A stretch of DNA of 64,000 nt, from IMG/VR virus record IMGVR_UViG_3300033183_000354, positions 62,001-126,000 of that record; one strand, 5' to 3'. The DNA comes from a virus. Below are positions 39,460-48,203 of this stretch, one piece after another. Within the stretch, counting starts at the first letter, position 1, and every line of letters begins with the position of its first letter. The position numbers were made by a program, and so were the translations under genes. The notes below the pieces were generated by a model, which worked only from the letters and a program-made list of their open reading frames with translations, did not search any database and was not told the DNA's origin.

Positions 39460-40176
39460 TTAAAAAAAATCCTGTAAGCCCTTTAATTCTATTTTATTGT
39501 GTTGATTGCAGCTTTTACAATCATACTCAATCGTGTGTGTCAATATAGGCATACTATCAACAAAGGTCGTGATCCTATTCAACTGTTCATTTGTAAGTGA
39601 ACTCATGAACCTTTCAACCTCTTCACGAGGCTCATCTTTAATCATGATGTTTTCTTCTTCTGTCTGCACAGAATGAATACATGCTACGACCGTCTCGAAT
39701 AAAACATCGACTACACGAGAATCATCACTAAAGATCTTTTCATTGTTGATCATATCTTCATATGTAGGATACTTCATCTTAACACTAACCGTATCATTAA
39801 GAGGAATAGTCGAAGACGCGATATCATCAACATTTATTTCAATTTGAGAAAGATCAATTGATACACTATTTTCATGTTCACAATTGCTGCAGCGTGATGA
39901 TATGTTAGACGTTTCACCGACAGATTTAGATCTCACTTTTGTAAACATATAGTCAACATCAAAAGTTGAGAGGTCTTTGACATTAATATCAGAAACACAA
40001 GACTGTAAACAACTTAACATTGAATTTAAAATTTGTTTTGAATCTTGAGATTCCAATGCAATCAAAAGATTCTTTTGTTCCTTCACTAGAAATGGCCTAA
40101 ACTTAACTGTCTTCTTTGTTGAAGGAATAACCATTTCATAGATTGGATTATCATTATTTAACTTTGGTAAAGCCAT
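39460..40176 (-). CDS. 26: Baseplate hub subunit gp26 (T4_baseplate family)
   Basis: 238 residues (T4 gp26 is 208). Opening ALPKLNNDNPIYEMVIPSTK then KFRPFLVKEQKNLLIALES is the family signature. Two Cys pairs, Cys96/Cys99 (RCSNC) and Cys220/Cys223 (DCKSC), probably hold zinc. T4 gp26 is required for hub assembly. The gene ends in T-TTT-TTT just before TAA, a classic slippery site. Confidence 0.8.
   Translation of the reverse strand: MALPKLNNDNPIYEMVIPSTKKTVKFRPFLVKEQKNLLIALESQDSKQILNSMLSCLQSCVSDINVKDLSTFDVDYMFTKVRSKSVGETSNISSRCSNCEHENSVSIDLSQIEINVDDIASSTIPLNDTVSVKMKYPTYEDMINNEKIFSDDSRVVDVLFETVVACIHSVQTEEENIMIKDEPREEVERFMSSLTNEQLNRITTFVDSMPILTHTIEYDCKSCNQHNKIELKGLQDFF
39463..39469 (-). other. 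Predicted -1 ribosomal frameshift site T-TTT-TTT
   Basis: On the minus strand gp26 reads GAT TTT TTT TAA. Slipping back by one after the second TTT gives TTA ATT AAT and 58 in-frame sense codons. The heptamer fits X-XXY-YYZ with all T, followed at once by a stop. Confidence 0.6.
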
Positions 40177-40421
40177 TATGCAGATCTCCTACGCCATACG
40201 TCATTGGCATTCACACGAATAAATCTTTTATTCGTTTCATTCTTATTTGGATTTTCGATAGTCAGCATTACATTCTTGCCTTTTAGCCAAGCTGCATATT
40301 TAGCTGTCATCTGTTCTGTGCTACCAACCCATTCTCTACGAGATGCTTTAACCAATTGACGATCAATTGGACTACGTTCACCCTTCGAGGTATATTTCGT
40401 TCTTTGTCTTTTCTTTCCCAT
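40176..40421 (-). CDS. Conserved small basic phage protein
   Basis: 81 residues starting GKKRQRTKYTSKGERSPIDR, with ENPNKNETNKRFIRVNANDV near the end; I recall this ending in a small protein always near gp26 in marine T4-like phages. Very basic. Overlaps the gp26 start by one base. Function unknown, perhaps assembly. Confidence 0.72.
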   Translation of the reverse strand: MGKKRQRTKYTSKGERSPIDRQLVKASRREWVGSTEQMTAKYAAWLKGKNVMLTIENPNKNETNKRFIRVNANDVWRRRSA

Positions 40422-40426
40422 TCACT

Positions 40427-41029
40427 TCACCCTAAATTTAATGATGCTGTTATAAAGTCTTGCGGGTTTTCATCAACCAGCCAGTTTGTATATGAAATTT
40501 CTACAGTTAACTGTACTAGACCATCAAGTTCATTTGTTAATTCAACTGCATTAATAGTCGTTGGAAATGCATCGATTAGTTTTACAGAATAAACTGTACC
40601 CTGACCAATGCCAATATTTGCTCTTAATGGGCCAATAGATTTGCTAAAGCCAGTAAGAGGTTTTCTTAATTGATGAATTGTAACATCTTCTACATATTCA
40701 TTCTTATATGATAAATCATAAATGCCTTCATTAATGATACTTGATCTCCAAGTATCAAAATATTTTTTTACGCCATAATCATTCATTAGATAAAATGTCA
40801 TTACCACATCAGTAACAGCATAACCATATGCCACCTTTTGGAATTCCATTCCAATCCTACGATCAGTAGTTAAGATTTGTTTACCTGGTAAAGCAACACT
40901 AGAACATAGAACATTCATTTCTCTCCCATCAACTCCAAAACGAGAAGGAAGGTTTACCAAGAAATTATTTGGACGAGCAAAGCCTAATTTTGCTGACGCA
41001 ATGGATTTAATATCGTCTATCGTTGCCAT
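40427..41029 (-). CDS. Tail tube family protein (gp19/gp54-like)
   Basis: 200 residues with tail-tube features: CSSVALPGKQI, AYGYAVTDVVMTFYLMNDYG, KKYFDTWRSSIINEG. In T4 this family contains the tube protein gp19 and the initiator gp54. Proximity to baseplate hub genes rather than to a sheath gene favours a gp54-type initiator, but the tube proper is not excluded. Start overlaps the stop of the upstream gene. Confidence 0.72.
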   Translation of the reverse strand: MATIDDIKSIASAKLGFARPNNFLVNLPSRFGVDGREMNVLCSSVALPGKQILTTDRRIGMEFQKVAYGYAVTDVVMTFYLMNDYGVKKYFDTWRSSIINEGIYDLSYKNEYVEDVTIHQLRKPLTGFSKSIGPLRANIGIGQGTVYSVKLIDAFPTTINAVELTNELDGLVQLTVEISYTNWLVDENPQDFITASLNLG

Positions 41030-41613
41030 TAGATCATAGCCCTCGAATCTTTATAAACCTTTGCGCCACTTGCCTTACGCCAATCTGCAGTCGGTAAGAA
41101 CGTCGCTATCTCCCATTCGGGAGCAGATACTAAAGCAAAACGACTACGGACATGACTTGTTAAGTATCTCTTATAACAAGGTTTAAAATGCCTAAACTTC
41201 TGTGAACCTTTCAATAGCTTATAAGATAAATCAAACTTTGTCTTCTCATCATAGTTTTTATTCGTCGTAATGTCAAGTAGCGCATCGAGGAACTTAGCCC
41301 TTAATATTGGCGGCAAATAATGGATATTAAGACCATAAAACCCACCTTCTGCTCGCTCTACCGGAATCACGAGAGGAAACGCATCATAATAAGGTAACGT
41401 GTCCTTTGTCTTCGGGTCATAGAAGAACATGTACATATTACCAGGAGAAAACTGATTTCTCAGTTTGATCTCATCTTCTTGCATCAATTGATTACGATTG
41501 ATTCTCTGCATCTGCTGAGCCTTTTTACGAAACCAATCGCGCGACTCTTTCGTACGCGGATTAATACCTGCACGAAAGGCTTCAAGTTCTAGCTTTTGAA
41601 ATAGATTCGACAT
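41029..41613 (-). CDS. Putative DNA end protector protein (gp2-like)
   Basis: 194 residues: LELEAFRAGINPRTKESRDW, MYMFFYDPKTKDTLPYYDAF, GFYGLNIHYLPPILRAKFLD, a pattern annotated as gp2 in marine T4-like phages as far as I recall. In T4, gene 2 is next to gene 4, and here it directly follows gp4. gp2 protects packaged DNA ends from RecBCD. Assignment rests on recall and neighbourhood. A TATAAATA box lies 5 nt before the ATG. Confidence 0.6.
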   Translation of the reverse strand: MSNLFQKLELEAFRAGINPRTKESRDWFRKKAQQMQRINRNQLMQEDEIKLRNQFSPGNMYMFFYDPKTKDTLPYYDAFPLVIPVERAEGGFYGLNIHYLPPILRAKFLDALLDITTNKNYDEKTKFDLSYKLLKGSQKFRHFKPCYKRYLTSHVRSRFALVSAPEWEIATFLPTADWRKASGAKVYKDSRAMI

Positions 41614-41618
41614 AATTC

Positions 41619-41626
41619 TATTTATA
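41619..41626 (-). promoter_or_regulatory. T4-type late promoter box TATAAATA (minus), leaderless geometry
   Basis: Perfect TATAAATA, then GAATT and the ATG at 41613, 5 nt as in the other four cases. No ribosome-binding site. It lies between gp4 and the gp2-like gene. Confidence 0.65.
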
Positions 41627-41627
41627 A

Positions 41628-42134
41628 TTATTTCTTACGTTTTTTACGAGAGTAAGGTGCAAGCTTTTTTAATGGTTTCTTAATTTTTCCAGGCATAGCT
41701 TTAGGTAATAGCTTCATCTTTCGAAGCGTATCTTCTGTCCATATCTGAAATTCCCAACCTCTATCCTTTGCATATTCATTTGCAGCTTCCCATTTATTCA
41801 TATTCTTAATATAAGTTAAGCTCTCATTAATATATCTCTTCGTACGTTTTTCTCCGATAGGAGGTGCAGTCTCTTTTGCAGGTTTAATCTCAACAAGGAC
41901 AGTTTTATGATTTGTAAAAGTAATTTTTATATCTACAAAATATCGATGATATTTCTTATCAACCTCATAATAGTATGGTATGACTGTCTCTTCTGAGCTC
42001 CATTCTTTTATGTCAGGATTATTATCACACCATTCAAATACTTTCTTTTCCCATGAAGAACGATAGATGACGTTTGTAAAGTCACCTTTGTACTTCTTTG
42101 TATTGATTACTTTGTATCGTCCGGAATATACCAT
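41628..42134 (-). CDS. 4: Head completion protein gp4
   Basis: 168 residues (T4 gp4 is 150). VIYRSSWEKKVFEWCDNNPD, EWSSEETVIPYYY and a catalytic-type VDIKITF...VEIKPAKETAPP match the TnsA-like PD-(D/E)XK fold of gp4 (gp50/65). RYINESLTYIKNMNKWEAA is also typical. gp4 finishes the filled head before tail joining. The C-terminus is an extra basic tail. Confidence 0.85.
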   Translation of the reverse strand: MVYSGRYKVINTKKYKGDFTNVIYRSSWEKKVFEWCDNNPDIKEWSSEETVIPYYYEVDKKYHRYFVDIKITFTNHKTVLVEIKPAKETAPPIGEKRTKRYINESLTYIKNMNKWEAANEYAKDRGWEFQIWTEDTLRKMKLLPKAMPGKIKKPLKKLAPYSRKKRKK

Positions 42135-42141
42135 TTTTGAA

Positions 42142-42149
42142 TATAAATA
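42142..42149 (+). promoter_or_regulatory. T4-type late promoter box TATAAATA
   Basis: Perfect TATAAATA in the 51-nt gap between gp4 (minus) and gene 48 (plus). It gives a conventional leader of about 30 nt before ATG 42186, unlike the 5-nt cases. Confidence 0.7.
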
Positions 42150-42185
42150 AGAAAGAATTATTTAATCTATATATAGGATCTTTTC

Positions 42186-43280
42186 ATGGCTTACGAAAGA
42201 GAACGAGTATTGATATCACAAGGCGGAGAGAATCAAAGCCGATTGGTTGCGACTGAATATGCGTCAACGAGTACTCAGCCAACTGCGGCCGATAATGGTG
42301 AAATACCAGATATTCCGGCCAATTTACAGTTTCCTCTTATCGATGATCCTGCCTATGCCGGAAAGATTTCATTTGAAGTCTATAAAGTAAAACCTATCGA
42401 TATTAATGGTCGACCTCTTTATGAGTCAAAGATCTTCGATAATGTAAGAAAATATATTCCAGGTAGTGGAACTAAAAATTCTGCAACAGCCGATGACGGA
42501 TTTGCATTTGCTCAAGAAAAAGAAATTGCAGATAAGACAAAAGAAAATGCTAATATTGTAGCAGATGCTATTATTAATGGGATGGAAACAGAAGATCTTA
42601 ATAAAAAAGTGACATTATTTTTTCCTCTTTCAATCAATGTCGATGATGGAGTAGAATACACTAATGGTAATTTAGGAGTACTTGGTGCTGGTGTTCTACA
42701 AGGATTAAAAGAAGGAAACCCTATCGGGAAGGCAATTGGTGGTTCAATAACTGAAAGTTTAGGCAATTTATTTGATTTTGCTCTTGGATCAGCTAATCAA
42801 GAAGCTGCACAATTTGCGGCATCGAGACTTGCTAAGTTTGGTGCACAGAGTATTAACACTGCTGCAGCAATCGCAACTCAAGTAACTGTTAATCCAAATA
42901 GTCGTACTGTATTTGATAATGTACGAATTAGAGATTTTGCTTTTACTTTTAAATTAATTCCTAAATCTGCTGCAGAAGCAAGAGAAATCGCCAATATCGT
43001 AAAATTCTTTAGACATGAATTATATCCTGAAGTAAAAGATGTAGGCGGTTTACCGATTGCATATGAGTTTCCAAATGTATTTAAGATTCGCTTCTTACAT
43101 CGTGGTCTTGATGCTCGTATCCCTAAACTTGAATTCTGTTATTTAGTAGGCGTATCTTCATCGTATAACCCAACGAGTGCTACATTCTTCAAAGATGGTC
43201 ATCCAAATGAGATTGATATGACTTTAAGGTTTAGAGAAATGAGAGCTCTTCATAAGAAAGACGTAAGGGAAGGTAAATAA
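42186..43280 (+). CDS. 48: Baseplate tail-tube cap gp48
   Basis: 364 residues, the same length as T4 gp48. The C-terminal half carries NPNSRTVFDNVRIRDFAFTF, KLIPKSAAEAREIANIVKFF and FRHELYPE, close to the gp48 core that resembles the tail tube. The N-terminus is variable. gp48 caps the hub and starts tube polymerisation with gp54. First gene of the long baseplate operon. Confidence 0.82.
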   Translation: MAYERERVLISQGGENQSRLVATEYASTSTQPTAADNGEIPDIPANLQFPLIDDPAYAGKISFEVYKVKPIDINGRPLYESKIFDNVRKYIPGSGTKNSATADDGFAFAQEKEIADKTKENANIVADAIINGMETEDLNKKVTLFFPLSINVDDGVEYTNGNLGVLGAGVLQGLKEGNPIGKAIGGSITESLGNLFDFALGSANQEAAQFAASRLAKFGAQSINTAAAIATQVTVNPNSRTVFDNVRIRDFAFTFKLIPKSAAEAREIANIVKFFRHELYPEVKDVGGLPIAYEFPNVFKIRFLHRGLDARIPKLEFCYLVGVSSSYNPTSATFFKDGHPNEIDMTLRFREMRALHKKDVREGK

Positions 43281-44017
43281 TGCAGTACTTTAAAAACTTT
43301 GATGATGTACTCTATAAATTTGGCGATGAACAATCTACTGTCGCCTTTCAAGATATTACGACTTATATCGATGTCGTAGATCAAATTAAGGATGCAACTT
43401 CTTTTTACACTTATTATAATATCCAAGAGTTTGAAAGACCTGACATACTTTCGATTAAGCTTTATGACACACCACTTTATTATTGGACTTTTTTCTTAAT
43501 GAATGATAAGCTAAGGCAACAAGGTTGGCCTCTTACAAATGAAGAACTTGATCGAATAATTAAAAAACAATATCCTCACCGTGTAATTACGACAAGAAAT
43601 AATTTAACTGGCATCTTTAAGATAGGCCAAACTGTAACCGGTTCAAGTTCAGGTGCAACCGGTACAATCGCACATCGTCATCTCGATCTTGGTCAAATTA
43701 TGCTCGATGATGCAAATGGTACCTTTATTGATGGTGAACAGATTCAATCAATTGCTGTAGGTGAATTTGAAGATACAGTACAATCAATCAATATTGTATC
43801 TTCAGAAGAAGAATATAATGCAGCACATCATTATGAAGATGTAAATGGTAAGATCGTTGACATTGATCCGTATGTGGGTCCTGGTGCACAATTAACTGAA
43901 ATTACTAATTATCAAAATTATTATAATATTAATCAAGACTTACACCAGATTCGTGTTATCAAGCCAAGTCTTATTGATACAGTAGTATCGAACTATAAAA
44001 AAGCATTGAAACAATAA
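43280..44017 (+). CDS. 53: Baseplate wedge subunit gp53
   Basis: 245 residues (T4 gp53 is 196). IQEFERPDILSIKLYDTPLY, YWTFFLMNDKLRQQGWPLTN is the wedge signature (position and register of the T4 LysM-like domain). An internal segment about residues 110-165 (TVTGSSSGATGTI...) looks like an inserted small beta domain. Start overlaps the gp48 stop. Confidence 0.78.
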   Translation: MQYFKNFDDVLYKFGDEQSTVAFQDITTYIDVVDQIKDATSFYTYYNIQEFERPDILSIKLYDTPLYYWTFFLMNDKLRQQGWPLTNEELDRIIKKQYPHRVITTRNNLTGIFKIGQTVTGSSSGATGTIAHRHLDLGQIMLDDANGTFIDGEQIQSIAVGEFEDTVQSINIVSSEEEYNAAHHYEDVNGKIVDIDPYVGPGAQLTEITNYQNYYNINQDLHQIRVIKPSLIDTVVSNYKKALKQ

Positions 44018-44018
44018 T

Positions 44019-45404
44019 ATGACGACTAATCAAACTAATAATGGTCTAAATGTTGCAGATGATTTCGAAATCATTGAAGCACTTCTCATTACCGAGAGGG
44101 CGGGCGGACTAACATATGACGTCTCGAGAATCATTACAGATTTTGAGATCTATGAGCATATCGATAAACCATTCTTAACAGCGCGTATAGCGATGATTGA
44201 TGGTAATTCAATTATGGAAGCTTCTGATATTCAGGGCGGTGAAAAGATTAGGATTCGATTCCAATCTGTTGAAACAAAGAAAGAGTCAACTTCTATTGTA
44301 AAAACATTTATTATCGATAAGGTTATTAAAACTACTCGAGCGAATGAAAGAACTGATGTCGTCTATTTTAGTTGTTATGAAGACGTGATGCTAAAATCAA
44401 GCCTCATAAATGTGAATAAACATTATAAAGGTAATATGGGAGGCATCGTCTCAAAGATATTATTTGAACACCTCAATAAAAGTACTATCGTTTCGAATGA
44501 TCTCTTTCAATCAGATATTCAATTAATTGTACCAAATATGCATCCTATCGAAGCTGCATCATGGGTTAAAAATAGAATTACGAGTAAAGATGGATTTCCA
44601 TTTTATCTCTATAAGACTTTAAATAGCGATGACTTTCATCTCATTGATTTAGGTACTTTGATTAAGAGAGAACCGATTAATAAGAGAGCACCATTCCTAT
44701 ATTCAAGAGGAGCTGCACAAGCTTCATTAGAACAAAGGCATTTGATTATTAAACACTATAAGCATGAAAATACAGATGACATTATGACTTTAGTGCGAAA
44801 AGGTTATGTAGGCGCGACTTACAATTTTATCGATACATTAAAAGGAATTAATCGTAAAGTTGATTTTGATGTGGCAAGTGATGTGTTTTATAATATAGCC
44901 GATAAAGATTATCTCGGCACATCTCCAAGATTTAATTATGCACCAGATCAAAAGATGGATGATATAAAATTAAGCTCTTATCGATCAACTAATTATAGCG
45001 TGATCACTGGTAATGGTGCGCATACATATGATAATTATAGTATTAAGTCATTAGATGAAGAAGACTATCAGTCATCATATAAAAAGCGTATTGTATCACA
45101 TGCGCTTAAGAACTTTATGACAAAAACCCCTATATCCGTTGTAGTTCCGGGTCGACCTTTTATGAGAGGTGACGGTGACTATACTATTGGTAATGTCGTA
45201 CGACTGATCTTTCTAGAATCAACAAATGATGATCAGAATGAAAAGCGAATTGATACAAAGAAGTCAGGTGATTATGTTCTTTATTCTACTAAACATAGCT
45301 TTTCTGTAGCTAGTCCAAATCGAATAGATAGCACATTGTTATGCGCCAAGCTTTCTTCATTTGATGTTGGTGTTTCTATTGGAGACTTGCTCAATGTTTC
45401 ATAA
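44019..45404 (+). CDS. Baseplate hub protein (gp27-like)
   Basis: 461 residues (T4 gp27 is 391). Opening DDFEIIEALLITERAGGLTYDV and FEIYEHIDKPFLTARIAMID, then KTFIIDKVIKTTR and VYFSCYEDVML, agree with hub proteins of the gp27/gpD kind that form the ring above the needle. The gene order hub, OB-lysozyme, needle supports this. Its last 11 bases overlap the next gene. Confidence 0.65.
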   Translation: MTTNQTNNGLNVADDFEIIEALLITERAGGLTYDVSRIITDFEIYEHIDKPFLTARIAMIDGNSIMEASDIQGGEKIRIRFQSVETKKESTSIVKTFIIDKVIKTTRANERTDVVYFSCYEDVMLKSSLINVNKHYKGNMGGIVSKILFEHLNKSTIVSNDLFQSDIQLIVPNMHPIEAASWVKNRITSKDGFPFYLYKTLNSDDFHLIDLGTLIKREPINKRAPFLYSRGAAQASLEQRHLIIKHYKHENTDDIMTLVRKGYVGATYNFIDTLKGINRKVDFDVASDVFYNIADKDYLGTSPRFNYAPDQKMDDIKLSSYRSTNYSVITGNGAHTYDNYSIKSLDEEDYQSSYKKRIVSHALKNFMTKTPISVVVPGRPFMRGDGDYTIGNVVRLIFLESTNDDQNEKRIDTKKSGDYVLYSTKHSFSVASPNRIDSTLLCAKLSSFDVGVSIGDLLNVS

Positions 45405-46185
45405 GTTTTATGGAGACGAGACGAGATGGTTTATCGGTGTAGTCGTTGATAACAATGATCCATTAAACCTTGGAAGAGTCAAAGTGCGTATTCACGGTAT
45501 TCATAGTGATAATAAAGAAGAGATCCCAGATTGGGCGTTGCCATGGGCTCAGGTTCTTATACCTGTTACAGAAGAAGGTACTACGGGCTATGGCTATAAT
45601 CCTTATATTATTCCAACTGCGCAAGTCTTTGGTATTTTCTTAGATGGTAAGAGTTCACAGTTACCTCTTATTCTCGGATCTATTCCAAAAATTGAACAAG
45701 GATATGAATCAAGTCAAACAGATGAAGATTTAGAAGGAGCTACTCTTGAAGAAAAAGCATTCCTTTATCTTATATCAGATGATCAGCATGCATATACGCC
45801 TATACAAGCTGCCGGCATATTAGGTAATTTGATTCATGAATCTGGTTTAAATCCTCGTCAAGTATCTAAAGTACCAGGAGAAGATTCATATGGTATCGCA
45901 CAATGGAATCCAGCAGTTGGTAGAAAACAAGAGTTATTTGAGTGGTGTAAATTAAATAAGCTTGATCCTTCATCATTGATCGGTCAATTAAAGTTTATTA
46001 AATATGATCTTGATAAAAATAGTGATCAATATCGTATTGATAAAACACTTGGTGATTTGCAGAATGCTACAACTATTGAAACTGCATGTAAGATCTTTGA
46101 AAAGAGATATGAACGACCAAAGGCCGGAAGTACACAAGCCAGATTAGATGAAGCAATAAAAATTTATGAAAGGCTAGCAGTATAA
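45394..46185 (+). CDS. gp5-like OB-fold plus phage tail lysozyme
   Basis: 263 residues from ATG 45394 (GGAG 10 nt upstream; ATG 45361 is inside the hub gene). Residues ~5-100 are a gp5-type OB domain (RWFIGVVVDNNDPLNLGRVK, VRIHGIH). Residues ~125-260 resemble the phage tail lysozyme family: AAGILGNLIHESGLNPRQVS and DSYGIAQWNP, with Glu as likely catalytic acid. The C-terminal beta-helix of T4 gp5 is missing and is encoded at 48203. Confidence 0.72.
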   Translation: MFHKFYGDETRWFIGVVVDNNDPLNLGRVKVRIHGIHSDNKEEIPDWALPWAQVLIPVTEEGTTGYGYNPYIIPTAQVFGIFLDGKSSQLPLILGSIPKIEQGYESSQTDEDLEGATLEEKAFLYLISDDQHAYTPIQAAGILGNLIHESGLNPRQVSKVPGEDSYGIAQWNPAVGRKQELFEWCKLNKLDPSSLIGQLKFIKYDLDKNSDQYRIDKTLGDLQNATTIETACKIFEKRYERPKAGSTQARLDEAIKIYERLAV

Positions 46186-48203
46186 TGGCTCAAAAGATTG
46201 CCTATAATACAAATATTATTATCCTTGACCATGATCCAATTAAGGTCACGTCTGTACGTGCAAGAAATAAAACGTCACAATTCTATACTACTGTCCAAAA
46301 CTATAATATTACTGGTAGAAAAATTACCTTAAATAAAAAATATCAAAATGTAATAGTTGATTATGATTATGATTTAGGTAAAGATCCAGAAGCAGTAACT
46401 AATTATGTTGCCTTTTCTGATAAGTATTTTAATGAAGAACTTAGTAGTCTTATTAAAAGAAGTGCTAGTGATCAGTTATCAGAAAAGACTACATCTGCAC
46501 AAAAGAAAAGAGCTGCAGTCGAAGGTACCACATTAGGTACATCTGTTAAAAAAACTTCGAGTGGTTTTACTTCAATCACCTCAAACTTTTCAGAAGTAGA
46601 GACTGCAACAGATGAAGTAGTCGTAGCATTATTAAGCGGTGATGCAACAGGCGTTAAGGTCGTAAAAGAATTATCTACTGATGAAGCTAATGAGATAACA
46701 ACTCTAACAGGTAAATCATCGAGCGGTGGTTTATTGAATACAGTTGTAGTAAGTGGTAATGCAGAAGGTATTGAAGAAGCTCTTGTAAATGTAATAGGTA
46801 CGCCAAAGAGTGCCACAAAAGCAACATTAAGATCAGTATCTCCACATGCAGATGAAGTTGATACTGCAATTGAAGAGCCTATTGCAAATAATATTGCGAA
46901 TGAATCTGAGAAGATTGCTACTCGTACAGTTAATCTATTAAATGAACCATTTAAATCTGTTGATCCAGTAACTGGTCAAAAAGGATTTGGCTCTCTTGGT
47001 TTAGATTTTGGTAATATACTTGGTGCTATTTTAGGTAAATCAATGTCATTGCCTCAAGTAAGAGCATTTGGTCAAGAAATACCAAGCTTGCCTGCAGGAT
47101 TTAAACTACCAACTGGTTTAACTGCACCTCCTGCAATTATCGATAAAACGTCTTCTACTAATATTAGAAACAATTTAAGAAACCTTGCACCATTATCTGC
47201 AGCAGTTCAAAACTCAAATGCTACATATGTAATTGGTCAAAATAATACTAAGTTTACATATCCTCTGCCAAGTACATATGAGTTTAAGACGATCGGTGGT
47301 TATGAAGAACTTGAAAGAGAACTTAGACTTTCGAAACGAGATATTACTACAGCTATCGTACGTTGGTCATTGACATATACTGATCAGTGGCTTGATGCAA
47401 ATGATATGCACAAAGAACATACTACTTTAATGGTAGATGCACTCGGTGGAACTGAAAAAGCAAAACGTGTATCTCAAACTGTAGGTATTCAATGGCATTA
47501 TGTGATTCGGCGCGATGGTGTTATTCAAAGAGGAAGACCTATCGAAAAGAAGACTTATAGCGGAGTAGATGGAATTGATAACCATTCTATTCATATTGGG
47601 TTTATTGCAGGATATAATGGACCTGCAGGATGGGAACATTCAAAGGTAAGTGCAGATTCAATTAATGATGCTCAATGGGAAGCTTTTGATTCATTCATTA
47701 AAGCCTTTTATTCAGCTATTCCGGGTGGTCAGATATATCCGTATAGTAAATTTAATACGCAATCTCGAGCACCTGGTTTTGATGTAGAACTTTATATTAG
47801 TGGTAAATATGGTAAATCTAATATTGAAACTGCAAGTGTTCTTTCTTCTGAAGAAGTTAATTCAAAGCCTGCAGCGGTAGTAGTTAGTCCTTCTCGCTCA
47901 CCGCATGCAGACTTTCCGGCGCTTATACCTGATACAGGACCTGCAACTTCGAGCCTTTCTCCAGGCGAATATAATCAAAAGTCAAGGCAGGCGAATATCT
48001 TAAGTAGAGAATTAAAAGCTTTATTAAAAGATATAAAAGAAAAATATGGTAGACAAATACCAAACAAAGTACAAACAGACATTGATCTAAAAACTGCTGA
48101 CTTAAATAAAATTGAAGATGAATTGTATGGACTTAGAAGAAACTTAAGAAATAATGGTTATGTTTGGGACGCTACTACACAAAGCTTTAAGAAGGATGCA
48201 TAA
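46185..48203 (+). CDS. Baseplate protein with N-acetylmuramoyl-L-alanine amidase domain
   Basis: 672 residues. The first ~340 residues are low-complexity structural sequence. Between about 380 and 560 lies an amidase_2/PGRP-like domain: IVRWSLTYTDQWLDA, GIQWHYVIRRDGVIQRGRP and NHSIHIGFIAGYNGP, giving His residues in the usual order. A coiled coil ends the protein. It would cut the peptide cross-link side of peptidoglycan during infection, complementing the lysozyme next door. Confidence 0.7.
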   Translation: MAQKIAYNTNIIILDHDPIKVTSVRARNKTSQFYTTVQNYNITGRKITLNKKYQNVIVDYDYDLGKDPEAVTNYVAFSDKYFNEELSSLIKRSASDQLSEKTTSAQKKRAAVEGTTLGTSVKKTSSGFTSITSNFSEVETATDEVVVALLSGDATGVKVVKELSTDEANEITTLTGKSSSGGLLNTVVVSGNAEGIEEALVNVIGTPKSATKATLRSVSPHADEVDTAIEEPIANNIANESEKIATRTVNLLNEPFKSVDPVTGQKGFGSLGLDFGNILGAILGKSMSLPQVRAFGQEIPSLPAGFKLPTGLTAPPAIIDKTSSTNIRNNLRNLAPLSAAVQNSNATYVIGQNNTKFTYPLPSTYEFKTIGGYEELERELRLSKRDITTAIVRWSLTYTDQWLDANDMHKEHTTLMVDALGGTEKAKRVSQTVGIQWHYVIRRDGVIQRGRPIEKKTYSGVDGIDNHSIHIGFIAGYNGPAGWEHSKVSADSINDAQWEAFDSFIKAFYSAIPGGQIYPYSKFNTQSRAPGFDVELYISGKYGKSNIETASVLSSEEVNSKPAAVVVSPSRSPHADFPALIPDTGPATSSLSPGEYNQKSRQANILSRELKALLKDIKEKYGRQIPNKVQTDIDLKTADLNKIEDELYGLRRNLRNNGYVWDATTQSFKKDA

